DNA of 64,000 nt from Neptuniibacter sp. (GCF_024231755.1 NZ_JAAEQH010000291.1:1-64000); one strand, 5' to 3'; shown: positions 8,533 through 17,730, numbered from the stretch's first letter. Notes: generated by a model from the sequence alone, not told the origin. Made by a program: numbers and translations.

Positions 8533-9435
8533 TTATTTATTGGACAGGCTGTATACGTAAGCAGTGATCAGGTGAATCTTGTCATCGCTCAGCAGATCTT
8601 TGTGAGCAGGCATTACACCGTTACGACCGTTACGGATAGAGTGTGCTACCTTCTCGAAGGAGCCGCCGTACAACCAAACATCATCTGTCAGGTTAGGCGC
8701 GCCCAGAATTGGCAGACCTTTACCATCAGCACCGTGACAAGCAGTACACAGAGCAGCGAACTGTGCTTTACCGCGCTCAGCGCCTTCAGCATCAGATTCA
8801 GCACCGCTCAGAGACAGTACGTAGTTTGTTACGTCACGCACGCCTTCTTCGCCCAGTACAGTGCCCCAAGGAGGCATTGCACCGTTACGGCCGTTAGCGA
8901 TAGATGCTTTGATTGTCGCAGCATCACCACCATACAACCAATCAGCATCAGCCAGGTTAGGGAAGCCGTATGCACCTGTAGCTGCTGTACCGTGACATAC
9001 GGAGCAGTTGTTGGCGAACATACGCTGACCCATTTTCAGGCCGCCTTCGTTTTCTGATTTCTGCAGGTCTTCAACAGACAGTGCTGCATACTTAGCGAAA
9101 ACTGGCTTGTAGGTTTCTTCAGCGTGCTGCATCTCTTCTTCCCACTGACCGTGAGAAGACCAGCCCAGCAGACCCTGGAAGTTACCCAGACCTGGGTAAA
9201 GGGCCAGGTAAGCCAGACCAAAGATTACAGTCGCGATGAACATCTGGAACCACCAGCGAGGCAGTGGGTTGTCATACTCTTCGATACCATCGAAAGAGTG
9301 ACCCACAGTTTCCTCTGTGGTTTCTTTGTGTGTCTCGCTTTTGCGAGTTGCGAGCAGCAGCCAAGTACAACCGAAGATGACTGCCAGGGTAATCACTGTT
9401 ACCCATGCGCTCCAAAAGGAACTCATATCACTCAT
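8533..9435 (-). CDS. ccoP: cbb3 cytochrome c oxidase subunit III (dihaem)
   Basis: Membrane-anchored dihaem cytochrome c that feeds electrons to the CcoO/CcoN core. The 300 aa protein has two N-terminal hydrophobic helices (about residues 8-26 and 58-78) with a charged ETTEETVG linker, then two cytochrome c domains. Haem motifs NNCSVCHG and ALCTACHG are visible, each followed by a methionine-ligand region (NGAMPPWG, NGVMPAHK). Its start overlaps the ccoQ stop by four bases (ATGA), and the operon terminator follows. Length and domain order are normal. Confidence 0.97.
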   Translation of the reverse strand: MSDMSSFWSAWVTVITLAVIFGCTWLLLATRKSETHKETTEETVGHSFDGIEEYDNPLPRWWFQMFIATVIFGLAYLALYPGLGNFQGLLGWSSHGQWEEEMQHAEETYKPVFAKYAALSVEDLQKSENEGGLKMGQRMFANNCSVCHGTAATGAYGFPNLADADWLYGGDAATIKASIANGRNGAMPPWGTVLGEEGVRDVTNYVLSLSGAESDAEGAERGKAQFAALCTACHGADGKGLPILGAPNLTDDVWLYGGSFEKVAHSIRNGRNGVMPAHKDLLSDDKIHLITAYVYSLSNK

Positions 9436-9620
9436 TTATCTTTTCTCCCGTTATTGATCTCACTATTCACGACCGGTTCGTCATCAGGTTCCTGAAGAGG
9501 CATGTTTGCTGCCTCGTCATACTTGTCCTTGTTCTTTGGATTGAGAACCCAAGCGAACAGGGCCAGGAACGTGATAAGCATCACGACCGGAATATATGGA
9601 CCATAAACTTCGTAACTCAC
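9432..9620 (-). CDS. ccoQ: cbb3 oxidase subunit CcoQ
   Basis: Small membrane subunit (62 aa) that stabilises the cbb3 complex. One hydrophobic helix (about residues 8-27, ending in FAWVLNPKNKDKYDEAANMP) is followed by a charged tail; the WVLNPKNK...YDEAA pattern is the family hallmark. It lies between ccoO (7-base gap) and ccoP (four-base overlap), the standard operon position. It has no catalytic residues. Confidence 0.92.
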   Translation of the reverse strand: MSYEVYGPYIPVVMLITFLALFAWVLNPKNKDKYDEAANMPLQEPDDEPVVNSEINNGRKDK

Positions 9621-9627
9621 GCGTTAC

Positions 9628-10248
9628 TTACCGCTTGTTGGTGTATTCAGAATGCATTTTGCCCAGAGCCTGCAGGTAAGCTACGAGAGCATCGATCTCG
9701 TATTTGCCCTGTACAGCATCCTGTGCACCAGCGATCTGTTCGTCAGTGAATGGTACGCCCAGTGTTTGCTGCGCTTCCATCTTCTTAACGATGTCCTTAC
9801 CAGTCAGCTTGTTTTCGAACAGCCAAGGGTAAGCCGGCATTTTGGACTCAGGTACAACACTACGTGGGTCGTACAGGTGAGCACGCTGCCAGTCATCGGA
9901 GTAACGACCACCTACACGAGCCAGGTCTGGACCTGTACGCTTAGAACCCCACAGGTGTGGATATTCAAAAACGTGCTCGTTAGCGGTAGAGAAGTGACCG
10001 TAACGCTCAGTTTCCGCACGGAACGGACGGATCATCTGAGTGTGACATACGTTACAACCTTCACGGATGTAGATGTCGCGACCTTCAAACTCCAGAGGAG
10101 TGTAGGTACGCAGGCCTTCAATCGGCTTAGTAGTCGAAGTCGAGAAGAACAGAGGTACGATCTCGGCCAGACCACCACCACTGATCACAACGATGATCAG
10201 CAGGATCATTAAGCCGATATTCTTTTCAATAGTTTCGTGTTTGATCAT
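9628..10248 (-). CDS. ccoO: cbb3 cytochrome c oxidase subunit II (monohaem)
   Basis: Membrane-anchored c-type cytochrome passing electrons from CcoP to the CcoN haem b. The 206 aa protein has an N-terminal signal-anchor helix (about 10-33) and a haem motif [14 protein letters not shown] (Cys, Cys, His). The conserved region after it includes [19 protein letters not shown] and the methionine ligand in [14 protein letters not shown]. It follows ccoN by 20 bases and precedes ccoQ by seven. The assignment is unambiguous. Confidence 0.97.
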   Translation of the reverse strand: MIKHETIEKNIGLMILLIIVVISGGGLAEIVPLFFSTSTTKPIEGLRTYTPLEFEGRDIYIREGCNVCHTQMIRPFRAETERYGHFSTANEHVFEYPHLWGSKRTGPDLARVGGRYSDDWQRAHLYDPRSVVPESKMPAYPWLFENKLTGKDIVKKMEAQQTLGVPFTDEQIAGAQDAVQGKYEIDALVAYLQALGKMHSEYTNKR

Positions 10249-10268
10249 TTCTATCTGCTCCTTTGACC

Positions 10269-11699
10269 TTAAGCTGCCTGTGCAGAAGCATCAGCTTCTG
10301 GTGCAGTGCTGCCTTTACGAACAGTCTGCCAAGTGTTGTAGGCCATCAGAACCATACCTGTCAGGAAGAATACACCGCCCAACCAGCGTACGAAGTAACC
10401 TGGGTGAGATGCTTCCAGAGCTTCTACGAAGCTGTAAGTCAGGGTGCCGTCTTCGTTAACTGCACGCCACATCAGACCCTGCAGGATACCGTTAACCCAC
10501 ATCGCGCAGATGTACAGTACAGTACCAACAGTTGCCAGCCAGAAGTGAGTGTTGATCAGGCCAACGCTGTACATCTGAGCCTTACCGAACAGGCGAGGGA
10601 TCATGTGGTATACAGCACCGATAGAGATCATTGCTACCCAACCCAGTGCACCAGCGTGTACGTGACCAACAGTCCAGTCAGTATCGTGAGACAGTGCGTT
10701 TACTGTCTTGATAGACATCATTGGACCTTCGAACGTAGACATACCGTAGAAAGACAGGGATACAACCAGGAAGCGTAGAACAGGGTCTGTACGCAGTTTG
10801 TGCCATGCGCCAGACAGAGTCATCATACCGTTGATCATACCACCCCAAGATGGAGCCAGCAGGATCAGGGACATAACCATGCCTACAGACTGAGTCCAGT
10901 CTGGCAGCGCAGAGTAGTGCAGGTGGTGACCACCAGCCCACATGTAAGTCGCGATCAGAGCCCAGAAGTGAACTACAGACAGACGGTAAGAGTAGATTGG
11001 ACGCTCGGCCTGTTTTGGTACGAAGTAGTACATCATACCCAGGAAGCCCGCAGTCAGGAAGAAACCTACCGCGTTATGTCCGTACCACCACTGAACCATC
11101 GCATCAACAGTACCAGGGTAGATAGAGTAAGATTTCCACAGAGTAACAGGGATAGCCATGCTGTTTACGATGTGCAGAACCGCAACCGTAATGATGAAGG
11201 CCATGTAGAACCAGTTACCAACGTAGATGTGAGAAGTCTTACGCATTTTCACTGTTCCCAGGAAAACGATTGCGTAAGCAACCCAAACTACAGTGATCAG
11301 CAGGTCGATTGGCCATTCCAGCTCAGCATATTCCTTGGAGGAAGTCAGACCCAGAGGCAGTGTAATCGCTGCAGACAGGATAACTAGCTGCCAGCCCCAG
11401 AAGGTAAAGGATGCTAAAGCGTCAGAGAACAGGCGAACCTGGCTGGTACGCTGTACAACGTAGTATGAAGTTGCAAACAGCGCGCATCCGCCGAATGCAA
11501 AGATAACTGCGTTTGTGTGCAGTGGACGCAGACGACCATAGGTCAGCCACGCGGTATCAAAGTTTAGTGCCGGCCAAACCAACTGGGCAGCGATCAGGAC
11601 ACCGACGGTCATACCGACGATACCCCATATCACTGTCATAATGGCGAACTGGCGCACCACTTTATAATTGTAGGTGGGGTGTTCAGTTGCTGTGCTCAT
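10269..11699 (-). CDS. ccoN: cbb3 cytochrome c oxidase catalytic subunit I
   Basis: Catalytic haem-copper subunit of high-affinity cbb3 oxidase, reducing oxygen to water and pumping protons in the inner membrane. The 476 aa protein has about 12 hydrophobic helices. Metal-ligand histidines are visible in [14 protein letters not shown] (low-spin haem), [14 protein letters not shown] and [14 protein letters not shown] (CuB), and [14 protein letters not shown] (haem b3 side). First gene of ccoNOQP. It has an unusually long upstream region (about 370 bases to the divergent hydrolase) that holds a strong ANR box at 12007. Only one cbb3 structural operon is visible in the window. Confidence 0.98.
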   Translation of the reverse strand: MSTATEHPTYNYKVVRQFAIMTVIWGIVGMTVGVLIAAQLVWPALNFDTAWLTYGRLRPLHTNAVIFAFGGCALFATSYYVVQRTSQVRLFSDALASFTFWGWQLVILSAAITLPLGLTSSKEYAELEWPIDLLITVVWVAYAIVFLGTVKMRKTSHIYVGNWFYMAFIITVAVLHIVNSMAIPVTLWKSYSIYPGTVDAMVQWWYGHNAVGFFLTAGFLGMMYYFVPKQAERPIYSYRLSVVHFWALIATYMWAGGHHLHYSALPDWTQSVGMVMSLILLAPSWGGMINGMMTLSGAWHKLRTDPVLRFLVVSLSFYGMSTFEGPMMSIKTVNALSHDTDWTVGHVHAGALGWVAMISIGAVYHMIPRLFGKAQMYSVGLINTHFWLATVGTVLYICAMWVNGILQGLMWRAVNEDGTLTYSFVEALEASHPGYFVRWLGGVFFLTGMVLMAYNTWQTVRKGSTAPEADASAQAA

Positions 11700-12070
11700 G
11701 TCAGGCTCTCATCAACAAGCTATTTATGGAAATTTTGAGTTTCGCTGGCAATTATCTTGGAATAGGAGAGCGTTTTCAATGTGTTTAGGCGATTTGATGA
11801 GGCATTTTGTCGCACTTGCGAAATTGCGACATAGGTCTAATTATGCTGCTACTTAATAATTAGCCGTGTTTTTAACCTGCTGAAAAATATAGTCTTTTTG
11901 CTTATTCTAAATATGGTTTTATTTATTGTTTTTCGGAATAAGCTGGCTTTTTTTGACTTAGGTCTAGGTTTTATTCCAAAGTTCGCATCTCTTTTTCGAA
12001 ATTCTTTTGATTTAAGTCAAGTTTGAACTTGGGGTTTTCCCTAGTTCTGGCCTGTTATGGAGCTAACTCT
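11700..12070. promoter_or_regulatory. Divergent regulatory region between ccoN and the hydrolase gene
   Basis: About 370 AT-rich bases without a gene. It contains a strong ANR-type box at 12007-12020, a weaker one (TTGACTTAGGTCTA, 11953-11966), an inverted repeat TGTCGCA-N10-TGCGACA at 11808-11831, and an inverted repeat CAAGTT-TG-AACTTG at 12018-12031. A CATAAT element at 11845-11840 reads toward ccoN. The exact start of ccoN transcription cannot be fixed from sequence. Confidence 0.6.
12007..12020. promoter_or_regulatory. ANR/FNR box upstream of ccoN
   Basis: TTGATTTAAGTCAA matches nine of ten FNR consensus bases and all ten of the Pseudomonas-type form TTGAT-N4-GTCAA. It lies about 310 bases upstream of ccoN and 50 bases upstream of the divergent hydrolase start. 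No good -10 element lies at the class II distance in either direction, so the regulated promoter remains open. Confidence 0.65.
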
Positions 12071-12673
12071 GTGTTAATTAATGGAAAACCTACATTTGGA
12101 AGGGTTATTTTGGGGCATGGAGCGGGTGCTCCAATGGACAGTGAATTTATGGAGGTGATAGCACAACAGTTAGCTGAAATAGGTTTGGAAGTAGTGCGCT
12201 TCGAATTCCCATATATGATTAAGAGAAGAGAGGATGGCAAAAAGCGTCCGCCGGACCGAATGCCTGTACTTCTTTCGCATTTGCAGCAACTGATTTCAGA
12301 AAGCAAAAAAGAGGGCACGCCCTTATATATTGCTGGCAAATCAATGGGTGGGCGTGTAGCGACTATGCTGCTTGAATCAGAAGATGTCGATGCCTGTTTC
12401 GTTTTCGGTTACCCGTTTCACCCAGTAGGCAAGCCCAACAAGCTGCGTACCGAACATTTAGAGAATTTAAGTAAGCCTCTGCATATCTTTCAAGGGACCC
12501 GGGATACAATGGGTTCCTTTAATGAAGTATCGGAGTACAATCTGTCGCCTTCAGTTCATCTTCACTGGTTAGAAGATGGCAACCATGATTTGAAACCGCG
12601 TAAAGTTTCCGGTTACAGCCAGCAAGATCATATTGATCATGCGGTGAAAACTATTAAGGAATGGATTAGTTGA
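12071..12673 (+). CDS. Alpha/beta hydrolase (KANL3/Tex30-like family)
   Basis: Small cytosolic alpha/beta hydrolase of unknown substrate, 200 aa. The nucleophile elbow GKSMGGR (about residue 95) supplies the catalytic serine; the GHGAGAPMDSEF loop near the start suits the oxyanion region; the late GNHDL supplies the likely histidine. It resembles COG3571-type hydrolases. A longer frame opens at a TTG at 12023, but the GTG at 12071 has GGAG eight bases upstream and gives the family-like start, so it is preferred. It overlaps rlmM by four bases, suggesting co-translation. Confidence 0.8.
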   Translation: MLINGKPTFGRVILGHGAGAPMDSEFMEVIAQQLAEIGLEVVRFEFPYMIKRREDGKKRPPDRMPVLLSHLQQLISESKKEGTPLYIAGKSMGGRVATMLLESEDVDACFVFGYPFHPVGKPNKLRTEHLENLSKPLHIFQGTRDTMGSFNEVSEYNLSPSVHLHWLEDGNHDLKPRKVSGYSQQDHIDHAVKTIKEWIS

Positions 12674-13743
12674 GTTATTTTAATCGTCTCCTCCTTCAGT
12701 GCCGTTCGGGCTTTGAAAAAGAAGCTGCCGCAGAGATTACCGATCAGTGTGCTAATGTAGGTATTTATGGCTACTGCACCCTAAATCAGGGAGATGGTTA
12801 TCTGTGCTTCAATATTCAGCAGCCGGGAGAAGCTGAGAGGGCGGTTAAAGAGATTGATTTTCATGCCTTGATTTTTATCCGACAATGGATGGTTTGTGGT
12901 GATTGCAATGAGTTGGAACGTGAAGATCGGATCACTCAAATAGAGGCAGTAGTCACCGATATAGGTTTCCCTCAGTGTTCGGATCTATGGGTAGAGTACC
13001 CTGATACCACTGAAGGCCGTGAGTTAGCTACATTTGCGCGCAAGTTTTCCTCTGCCTTAGCTCAAAAGTTAAGAAAGAAAGCTGTGCTGAGGAAGGCAAA
13101 GGCCAGCAGTGCTATCAAATTGATGCTCTTTGCTCTGTCTGGTTCTGAGGTTTTTATTGGCTATATTCCAGCGAAAAACTCGGCCCCGTGGCCAATGGGT
13201 ATTCCTCGACTGAAATTTCCGAAATCAGCCCCAAGTCGCTCTACCCTCAAATTAGAAGAGGCCTGGCATTGGTTTATCCCCAAATCCCAGTGGGACGAGC
13301 GATTAGCATTTGGTTCTCAAGCTGTGGATTTGGGAGCTGCGCCCGGAGGATGGACCTGGCAGCTGGTTCAGCGCAGTATGTTTGTAGCAGCTGTGGATAA
13401 TGGGCCTATGGACCCAGGTCTGATGGAAACAGGTCAGATCAATCATGTTCAAGAAGATGCCTATAAGTTTGTTCCTGAACAACAGGTCAATCTTATGGTG
13501 TGTGATGTGGTGGATAAGCCTGTAAAAACAGCGGGAATGGCTGCTGACTGGGTAATTAATGGTTGGTGCCAGGAAGCGATTTTTAATCTGAAACTACCTA
13601 TGAAACAACGCTACCAGGAAGTGATCAGTTGTCTAAACTTGATTGCTGAAAGGTTTATGCAGGAAGGTTTAGCTTACGAGTTATCTGCCAAGCACCTCTA
13701 TCATGATCGTGAAGAGATCACCTGTCACCTGCGTATCTTGTGA
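12670..13743 (+). CDS. rlmM: 23S rRNA (cytidine-2498 2'-O)-methyltransferase RlmM
   Basis: SAM-dependent methyltransferase that 2'-O-methylates C2498 of 23S rRNA. The 357 aa protein has an N-terminal THUMP-like domain (MSYFNRLLLQCRSGFEKEAAAEI) and a C-terminal Rossmann methyltransferase domain with the SAM motif AVDLGAAPGGWTWQL (about 217-231) and later VCDVVDKP and FNLKLPMKQRY, supplying the catalytic Lys-Asp-Lys-Glu-type set. It starts at a TTG overlapping the hydrolase stop (TTGA). Length matches E. coli RlmM. Confidence 0.95.
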   Translation: MSYFNRLLLQCRSGFEKEAAAEITDQCANVGIYGYCTLNQGDGYLCFNIQQPGEAERAVKEIDFHALIFIRQWMVCGDCNELEREDRITQIEAVVTDIGFPQCSDLWVEYPDTTEGRELATFARKFSSALAQKLRKKAVLRKAKASSAIKLMLFALSGSEVFIGYIPAKNSAPWPMGIPRLKFPKSAPSRSTLKLEEAWHWFIPKSQWDERLAFGSQAVDLGAAPGGWTWQLVQRSMFVAAVDNGPMDPGLMETGQINHVQEDAYKFVPEQQVNLMVCDVVDKPVKTAGMAADWVINGWCQEAIFNLKLPMKQRYQEVISCLNLIAERFMQEGLAYELSAKHLYHDREEITCHLRIL

Positions 13744-13769
13744 TAACGCAGGTGAATTGAGTAAACAGC

Positions 13770-14051
13770 TTAGTGCTCGAAAATAGTTATCTTTTCTTCA
13801 GTTTCAAGCATTGGGTTAATAGATGTCATCATCTCCTGTCTCTCACTGGAGCCTGCCCAGCGTTGCCAGTCCTGTAAGGTGCGGTACGTGGCTATGACGA
13901 CTCTGTGATTTGGGTCATACGCATTTCTTAAGGCTTCTCCTGAAATAAATCCGTGTGCTTGCATGGCCAGCTGCAAGGTGTCCCGTGCGGCTTTTTCGTA
14001 ATGTTCCGCAAGATCTTCAGCAATATGTCGTTCTATTAATACGCGAATCAT
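13770..14051 (-). CDS. Antibiotic biosynthesis monooxygenase (ABM) domain protein
   Basis: Small single-domain protein (93 aa) of the dimeric alpha/beta-barrel ABM fold. It shows IRVLIERHIAEDLAEHYE at the start, a central HGFISGEALRNAYDPNHRVVIATY strand-loop-strand and a DWQRWAGSSERQEM helix. Relatives include small oxidases and haem-degrading enzymes, but the motif set here does not define a substrate. It is a single gene, convergent with rlmM (27 bases apart). Function is unknown beyond fold. Confidence 0.75.
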   Translation of the reverse strand: MIRVLIERHIAEDLAEHYEKAARDTLQLAMQAHGFISGEALRNAYDPNHRVVIATYRTLQDWQRWAGSSERQEMMTSINPMLETEEKITIFEH

Positions 14052-14211
14052 GTGATCTCCCCTCTAACTACCTTCCTAAGAACGTTCCCTGATTTATAGA
14101 ATGGTGCAAATCTTGGATAAATGCGACTTTTGTTGTCTATTTCATTCTAAAATCACTTTTTCTGTTATGGGTAATTTGAGACAATACGCCACTTTCTGCA
14201 AGAGATTAAAA

Positions 14212-14451
14212 ATGATCGATATCAAAGCTGACCATATTCTTGATGCTCAGGGGCTATATTGCCCGGAGCCGGTTATGATGTTGCATAACCGGGTGAGAGA
14301 TATGGAAGCTGGGGAAGTGCTGCATATTTTAGCGACTGACCCATCTACTCAGAGGGATATTCCTAAGTTCTGTTCTTTTTTAGGTCATGAGCTGGTATCT
14401 CAGTATGAGGAAGCTGAGCTGTTTGGGTATTACATCCGTAAGGGTGAGTGA
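14212..14451 (+). CDS. tusA: Sulfur carrier protein TusA
   Basis: Cytosolic sulfur-relay protein that receives persulfide sulfur from IscS and passes it on for tRNA 2-thiouridine formation and other sulfur transfer. The family signature [15 protein letters not shown] places the active cysteine at about residue 17 in the CPEP motif, and the C-terminal [19 protein letters not shown] matches TusA closely. A longer frame begins at 14101, but the 79 aa form from the ATG at 14212 is the normal TusA length (81 in E. coli). It stands alone, divergent from the ABM gene. Confidence 0.9.
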   Translation: MIDIKADHILDAQGLYCPEPVMMLHNRVRDMEAGEVLHILATDPSTQRDIPKFCSFLGHELVSQYEEAELFGYYIRKGE

Positions 14452-14559
14452 TGGCCGGTAGCGGTTACTTTTAACGATAATTTTAGATGATTAATACTTT
14501 GGGGTATTCGGGCATGTGGTTTATATTGCCACGAATTATTCCGGTTTGAGGCAAACAAG

Positions 14560-14976
14560 GTGAATGACGTAGTTAACAAAACGCCAAAGGCGAAATCCAA
14601 AAACCGAGCTGCAAATATGGCTGCGTTGCAGCAGTTGATGGAGGCATACCCGAAAACCTTTGACCGTACTAATGTCAGGCCTCTTAAAATTGGTATTCAG
14701 GAAGATCTGGTTGCCGATGAGAAAGTCGCTAAGAATAAGATCAAGCGTGCGTTAGCAAGTTATGTACGTTCTCTGAATTACTACCGTTCTTTACGTGAAG
14801 GAGCTGAGCGTATTGATATTAATGGCGAGCCTGCTGGGCTGGTCACTAAGGAAGAGTCTGATCATGCTAAAGGCAAGTTAAAAGAGATCAATAAGGCTCG
14901 TCAGGAGAAGCGTAAAGAGCAGGAGCGCGAAGAACGCATGAGCAAAAAGCTGGAAATGCTTGTTGCTAAAAAATAG
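14560..14976 (+). CDS. ProQ/FinO-family RNA chaperone
   Basis: RNA-binding protein (138 aa) with a ProQ/FinO domain at about residues 18-110. It shows YPKTFDRTNVRPLKIGIQEDL, KRALASYVRSLNYYRSL and the RIDINGEPAGLVTKEES turn, all typical of the concave RNA-binding surface. The short Lys-rich tail (EINKARQEKRKEQ) lacks the Tudor-like domain of E. coli ProQ, so it is a short ProQ of the minimal type. It begins at GTG 14560 after an AAACAAGG-type upstream sequence and ends at a strong shared terminator. Confidence 0.88.
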   Translation: MNDVVNKTPKAKSKNRAANMAALQQLMEAYPKTFDRTNVRPLKIGIQEDLVADEKVAKNKIKRALASYVRSLNYYRSLREGAERIDINGEPAGLVTKEESDHAKGKLKEINKARQEKRKEQEREERMSKKLEMLVAKK

Positions 14977-14994
14977 AAGAGTTTCCTCTTAAAT

Positions 14995-15024
14995 AAAAAA
15001 CGGCGGTTAATCCGCCGTTTTTTT
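14995..15024. terminator. Bidirectional terminator between proQ-type gene and lapD
   Basis: The stem CGGCGG/CCGCCG with loop TTAAT is flanked by an A run on the left and seven T on the right. It can stop transcription from both convergent genes. Confidence 0.9.
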
Positions 15025-15039
15025 ATGGATGAGGTTTAC

Positions 15040-16992
15040 TTACTCATCCAGTGGTCTGGGTGCTCCGTGTAAGTAACCCTGAGTGCCATCAATTTCGAGT
15101 GATGTCAGCAGTGTTAATTGAGTTTCACGCTCAACATGCTCTGCATAGGCTTGTATACCCAGGCTGTGGGCCACACTGATCAGGCTGCTGACAAAGAAGC
15201 GGTCTTCAGCGTTTTCATCAATATCCCGTATCAGGGAGCCATCAATTTTTACGTAGTCTGGTTGAACGCCATAGAGGTAGGCGAATCCGCTAGGATGCAC
15301 ACCAAAGTGGTCGACGCCAAAGCTGATGCCCAGCTTTTGCAAGGCCTTGCGGAATTTGGTGACTTCCTCCATATGATTCAGCACACTGGTTTCGTCTACT
15401 TCGAACATAAGCTTGCCAGCAAAGGATCCGCTTTGGAGTTTGTTGACTAGCCAGTTATGGAACTCAGGAGTGGCGACCGCTTCGTGACTCAGGTTGATGG
15501 TCAGCGGCGTTGCTCGTTCATTCGACTGATTAACTGCCAGTTCAATAACAGCTTTGTCCATCTCCGTGATAAGGCCTAATTCTTTAACCACATTGATGAA
15601 CTCACCCGCTGAAGCCGGTTTATCTTCACGGTCTAAAATACGTGCAAGCAGCTCATCCTGAAGAGGCATAGAGCTTGGGCTTTTGCTAAAGACGCTCTGT
15701 ATCTGCAGGAATATTTTCCGTTGATTGATAGCTTGAGCGACATGCTGTTTCCAGTCAGAACCAACGGGCTGGCTTATGCTCTGCTTATCAAGATCAAACT
15801 GTTTCCAGAGCTCTTGCTGAGATTCTGCTTCATCTGCCGCTAAACGAGCCTGTGACAGCAGTTGTTTTGTATTGCTACTGTCATCACACAGGCAGCTACC
15901 AATACTGATAATCGGTACTGTTATTTCAGATTCTGAGAGTTGGGAAAGCTGTTTTCTGCTCTCTTGGTCCAGGATCTCTATCAGACGTTGTAGTTGATCG
16001 AGGTCGGTCTGATTGGTTAGAAGAATAAAGTCTGCGCCGGTGATTCGTCCCAGAACGCTTTGGTCAGCGTTGCGGGCCATCTCTTCTAAACGGTTGGCTA
16101 AGAATTTAAGGAGAGTGTTGGTTTTATCCATACCTATCTGCTGGTTAACGGACTGCAGATTAAGCAGGTGGATATTGAACAAAGTTCCACGCCCAAAATC
16201 TTTACGGTAATCGAGACGTTCGGCGAGCTGGGATTCTGTAGCGCGTTGGTTAGCCAGTCCAGTTAATCCATCTTGATATGCGCTACGGCGAAGGTCTTCG
16301 ATATTACGGGCTTGTTCCTCAAACATCCCTTTTACCTGGCGCACCATGTTATTCATTGCTTCCACAACACGTTTAAGTTCACGTGTACCAGGTAGTTTTT
16401 CCTGCTCGATATAACGTTTTTCTGTTAATGCCACAGCTTGGTCTTCAACACGATGAAGCGGCCTTAGAAGGAATCTGACTAGAGAGCTGATGGCCAGCAG
16501 ACAGACAATAGAGAGGGATACAAAGAGAATTATACTGTCCTGGGCGCCTTTCCAAAGCTTTTCATAAGCGTATCCTGCGCGGCTTTGTACGTAGATTTTA
16601 CCGACCTGACGCCATTGGTAAGTGATATCACGGTGCATAGAGGGTGGTGTGATTTTCACCATATTTTGAAACCAGCCAGGTACTTCTGAGCTAACTTCAG
16701 GAGGTGTTTGTTTTTCAAATAATACGGTTTCATCAGCGTTAGTAACGATAATACGTTGGTAAAAACCGCTATCGAAGATCGCATTAACAGCCGTTTCGAT
16801 TGTGGCGCTGTCATCATCGGCCATATAAGGGGCAAGATACAGACCCAGGTGGGTTGCTGAGTCTTGTGCGTGTGATTCCAGCTGGTTTTGCAGAATCGAC
16901 CTTGAGCTTTCTGACATGATATACAGCGTGCCAGAAACCAGGCCGATCAGTACTGCAAATATCGCAGCAATCAGTTGGTTAACCAGTGACAT
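15040..16992 (-). CDS. lapD: LapD-type c-di-GMP receptor (degenerate GGDEF-EAL)
   Basis: Inner-membrane receptor that binds c-di-GMP through an inactive EAL domain and sequesters the periplasmic protease LapG, keeping adhesin on the surface. The 650 aa protein has an N-terminal helix (about 7-28), a periplasmic LapD domain with VPGWFQNMVKI, a second helix (about 150-170), a HAMP region, a degenerate GGDEF (RITGADF instead of GGDEF) and a degenerate EAL (DELLAR instead of EALLR). The later FGVDHFGVHPSGFAYLYG and YVKIDGSLIRD segments are conserved. Loss of catalytic motifs fits a receptor, not an enzyme. It follows lapG by 24 bases. Confidence 0.9.
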   Translation of the reverse strand: MSLVNQLIAAIFAVLIGLVSGTLYIMSESSRSILQNQLESHAQDSATHLGLYLAPYMADDDSATIETAVNAIFDSGFYQRIIVTNADETVLFEKQTPPEVSSEVPGWFQNMVKITPPSMHRDITYQWRQVGKIYVQSRAGYAYEKLWKGAQDSIILFVSLSIVCLLAISSLVRFLLRPLHRVEDQAVALTEKRYIEQEKLPGTRELKRVVEAMNNMVRQVKGMFEEQARNIEDLRRSAYQDGLTGLANQRATESQLAERLDYRKDFGRGTLFNIHLLNLQSVNQQIGMDKTNTLLKFLANRLEEMARNADQSVLGRITGADFILLTNQTDLDQLQRLIEILDQESRKQLSQLSESEITVPIISIGSCLCDDSSNTKQLLSQARLAADEAESQQELWKQFDLDKQSISQPVGSDWKQHVAQAINQRKIFLQIQSVFSKSPSSMPLQDELLARILDREDKPASAGEFINVVKELGLITEMDKAVIELAVNQSNERATPLTINLSHEAVATPEFHNWLVNKLQSGSFAGKLMFEVDETSVLNHMEEVTKFRKALQKLGISFGVDHFGVHPSGFAYLYGVQPDYVKIDGSLIRDIDENAEDRFFVSSLISVAHSLGIQAYAEHVERETQLTLLTSLEIDGTQGYLHGAPRPLDE

Positions 16993-17016
16993 AGCTCTTA
17001 CTCCTCATCATTAAAC

Positions 17017-17730
17017 CTAACGAAGGTTAATGTCCTTATTTTCAATTCTTGATTGCAGTTTAACCCAAGGCTTCAACCTATCGGATGTGCCTACCAATGT
17101 TGTTCTGCGCCCCATTTTAGATAGCCATAGCTTGTCACCATTGAAGCTATACACGTGTAATAGATCAGGTCGCTTAGATGCAGGTAGGATCGACTTGTTG
17201 ATGTTATCCAACACCAAAGGGGTTGATTTGGGGTTTTTATAATAGGTTAGAACCATATGGGCCTGGTTAAGGCGCAGGGCTTTTACATAGGCCAGGTTCA
17301 TTTTATCTACGGGTACACCCAGCTCTTTCAGGGTGTAATATTTGGCGATACTAAAGTCTTCACAGTCACCGCCATTGGTTATCAGGAACTCTACTGGTGT
17401 CGCCCAGTAATCCTTTTTCTTCCAATGCTTAATGTCATCGATAAACCGCACCTGGTTGAAAAAGTTATTTACGCGTTCGAGTTTGTTTCTTTCGCTTTCG
17501 CCTTTGAGCTCGGTCAGCAGCTTTTGCCATGTTTCCAGACGTCGTTTTGCCTTGGCACCATACTTTTGCCCCAACTTTTCAATATCAGCTTTACTCAGGC
17601 GAACACTTTCTGCATCAACTTGAATAAACAGCAGGCAGGAGATAACGAACAGGACACCCAGAAGAGTGGGGCTGCATCTGCTGTTATGACTTCTACACAT
17701 TGAAGACCGCTGCAAAGTCGAATCCTTCAC
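17017..17730 (-). CDS. lapG: LapG-type periplasmic cysteine protease
   Basis: Bacterial transglutaminase-like cysteine protease that clips the retention end of large LapA-type adhesins when LapD is not holding it. The 237 aa product has a signal-like hydrophobic stretch (about 22-38) ending VDA-E. The catalytic triad is visible as Cys123 (GGDCEDFSIAKYY), His158 (NQAHMVL) and Asp175 (VLDNINKSILP). Starts at GTG 17730, TTG 17715 (AAGGA upstream) or ATG 17700 are all possible. lapD is directly downstream. No LapA-type adhesin with a recognisable retention module is visible in the window. Confidence 0.9.
   Translation of the reverse strand: MKDSTLQRSSMCRSHNSRCSPTLLGVLFVISCLLFIQVDAESVRLSKADIEKLGQKYGAKAKRRLETWQKLLTELKGESERNKLERVNNFFNQVRFIDDIKHWKKKDYWATPVEFLITNGGDCEDFSIAKYYTLKELGVPVDKMNLAYVKALRLNQAHMVLTYYKNPKSTPLVLDNINKSILPASKRPDLLHVYSFNGDKLWLSKMGRRTTLVGTSDRLKPWVKLQSRIENKDINLR

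Noticed and set aside
8527-11387. Long open frames antisense to ccoP, ccoO and ccoN (8527-9057, 9652-10212, 10263-10778, 10800-11387).
   Set aside because: They mirror strongly conserved cbb3 subunits, show low-complexity Thr/Gln/His-rich protein with no family features, and have no ribosome sites; they reflect codon bias of the real genes.
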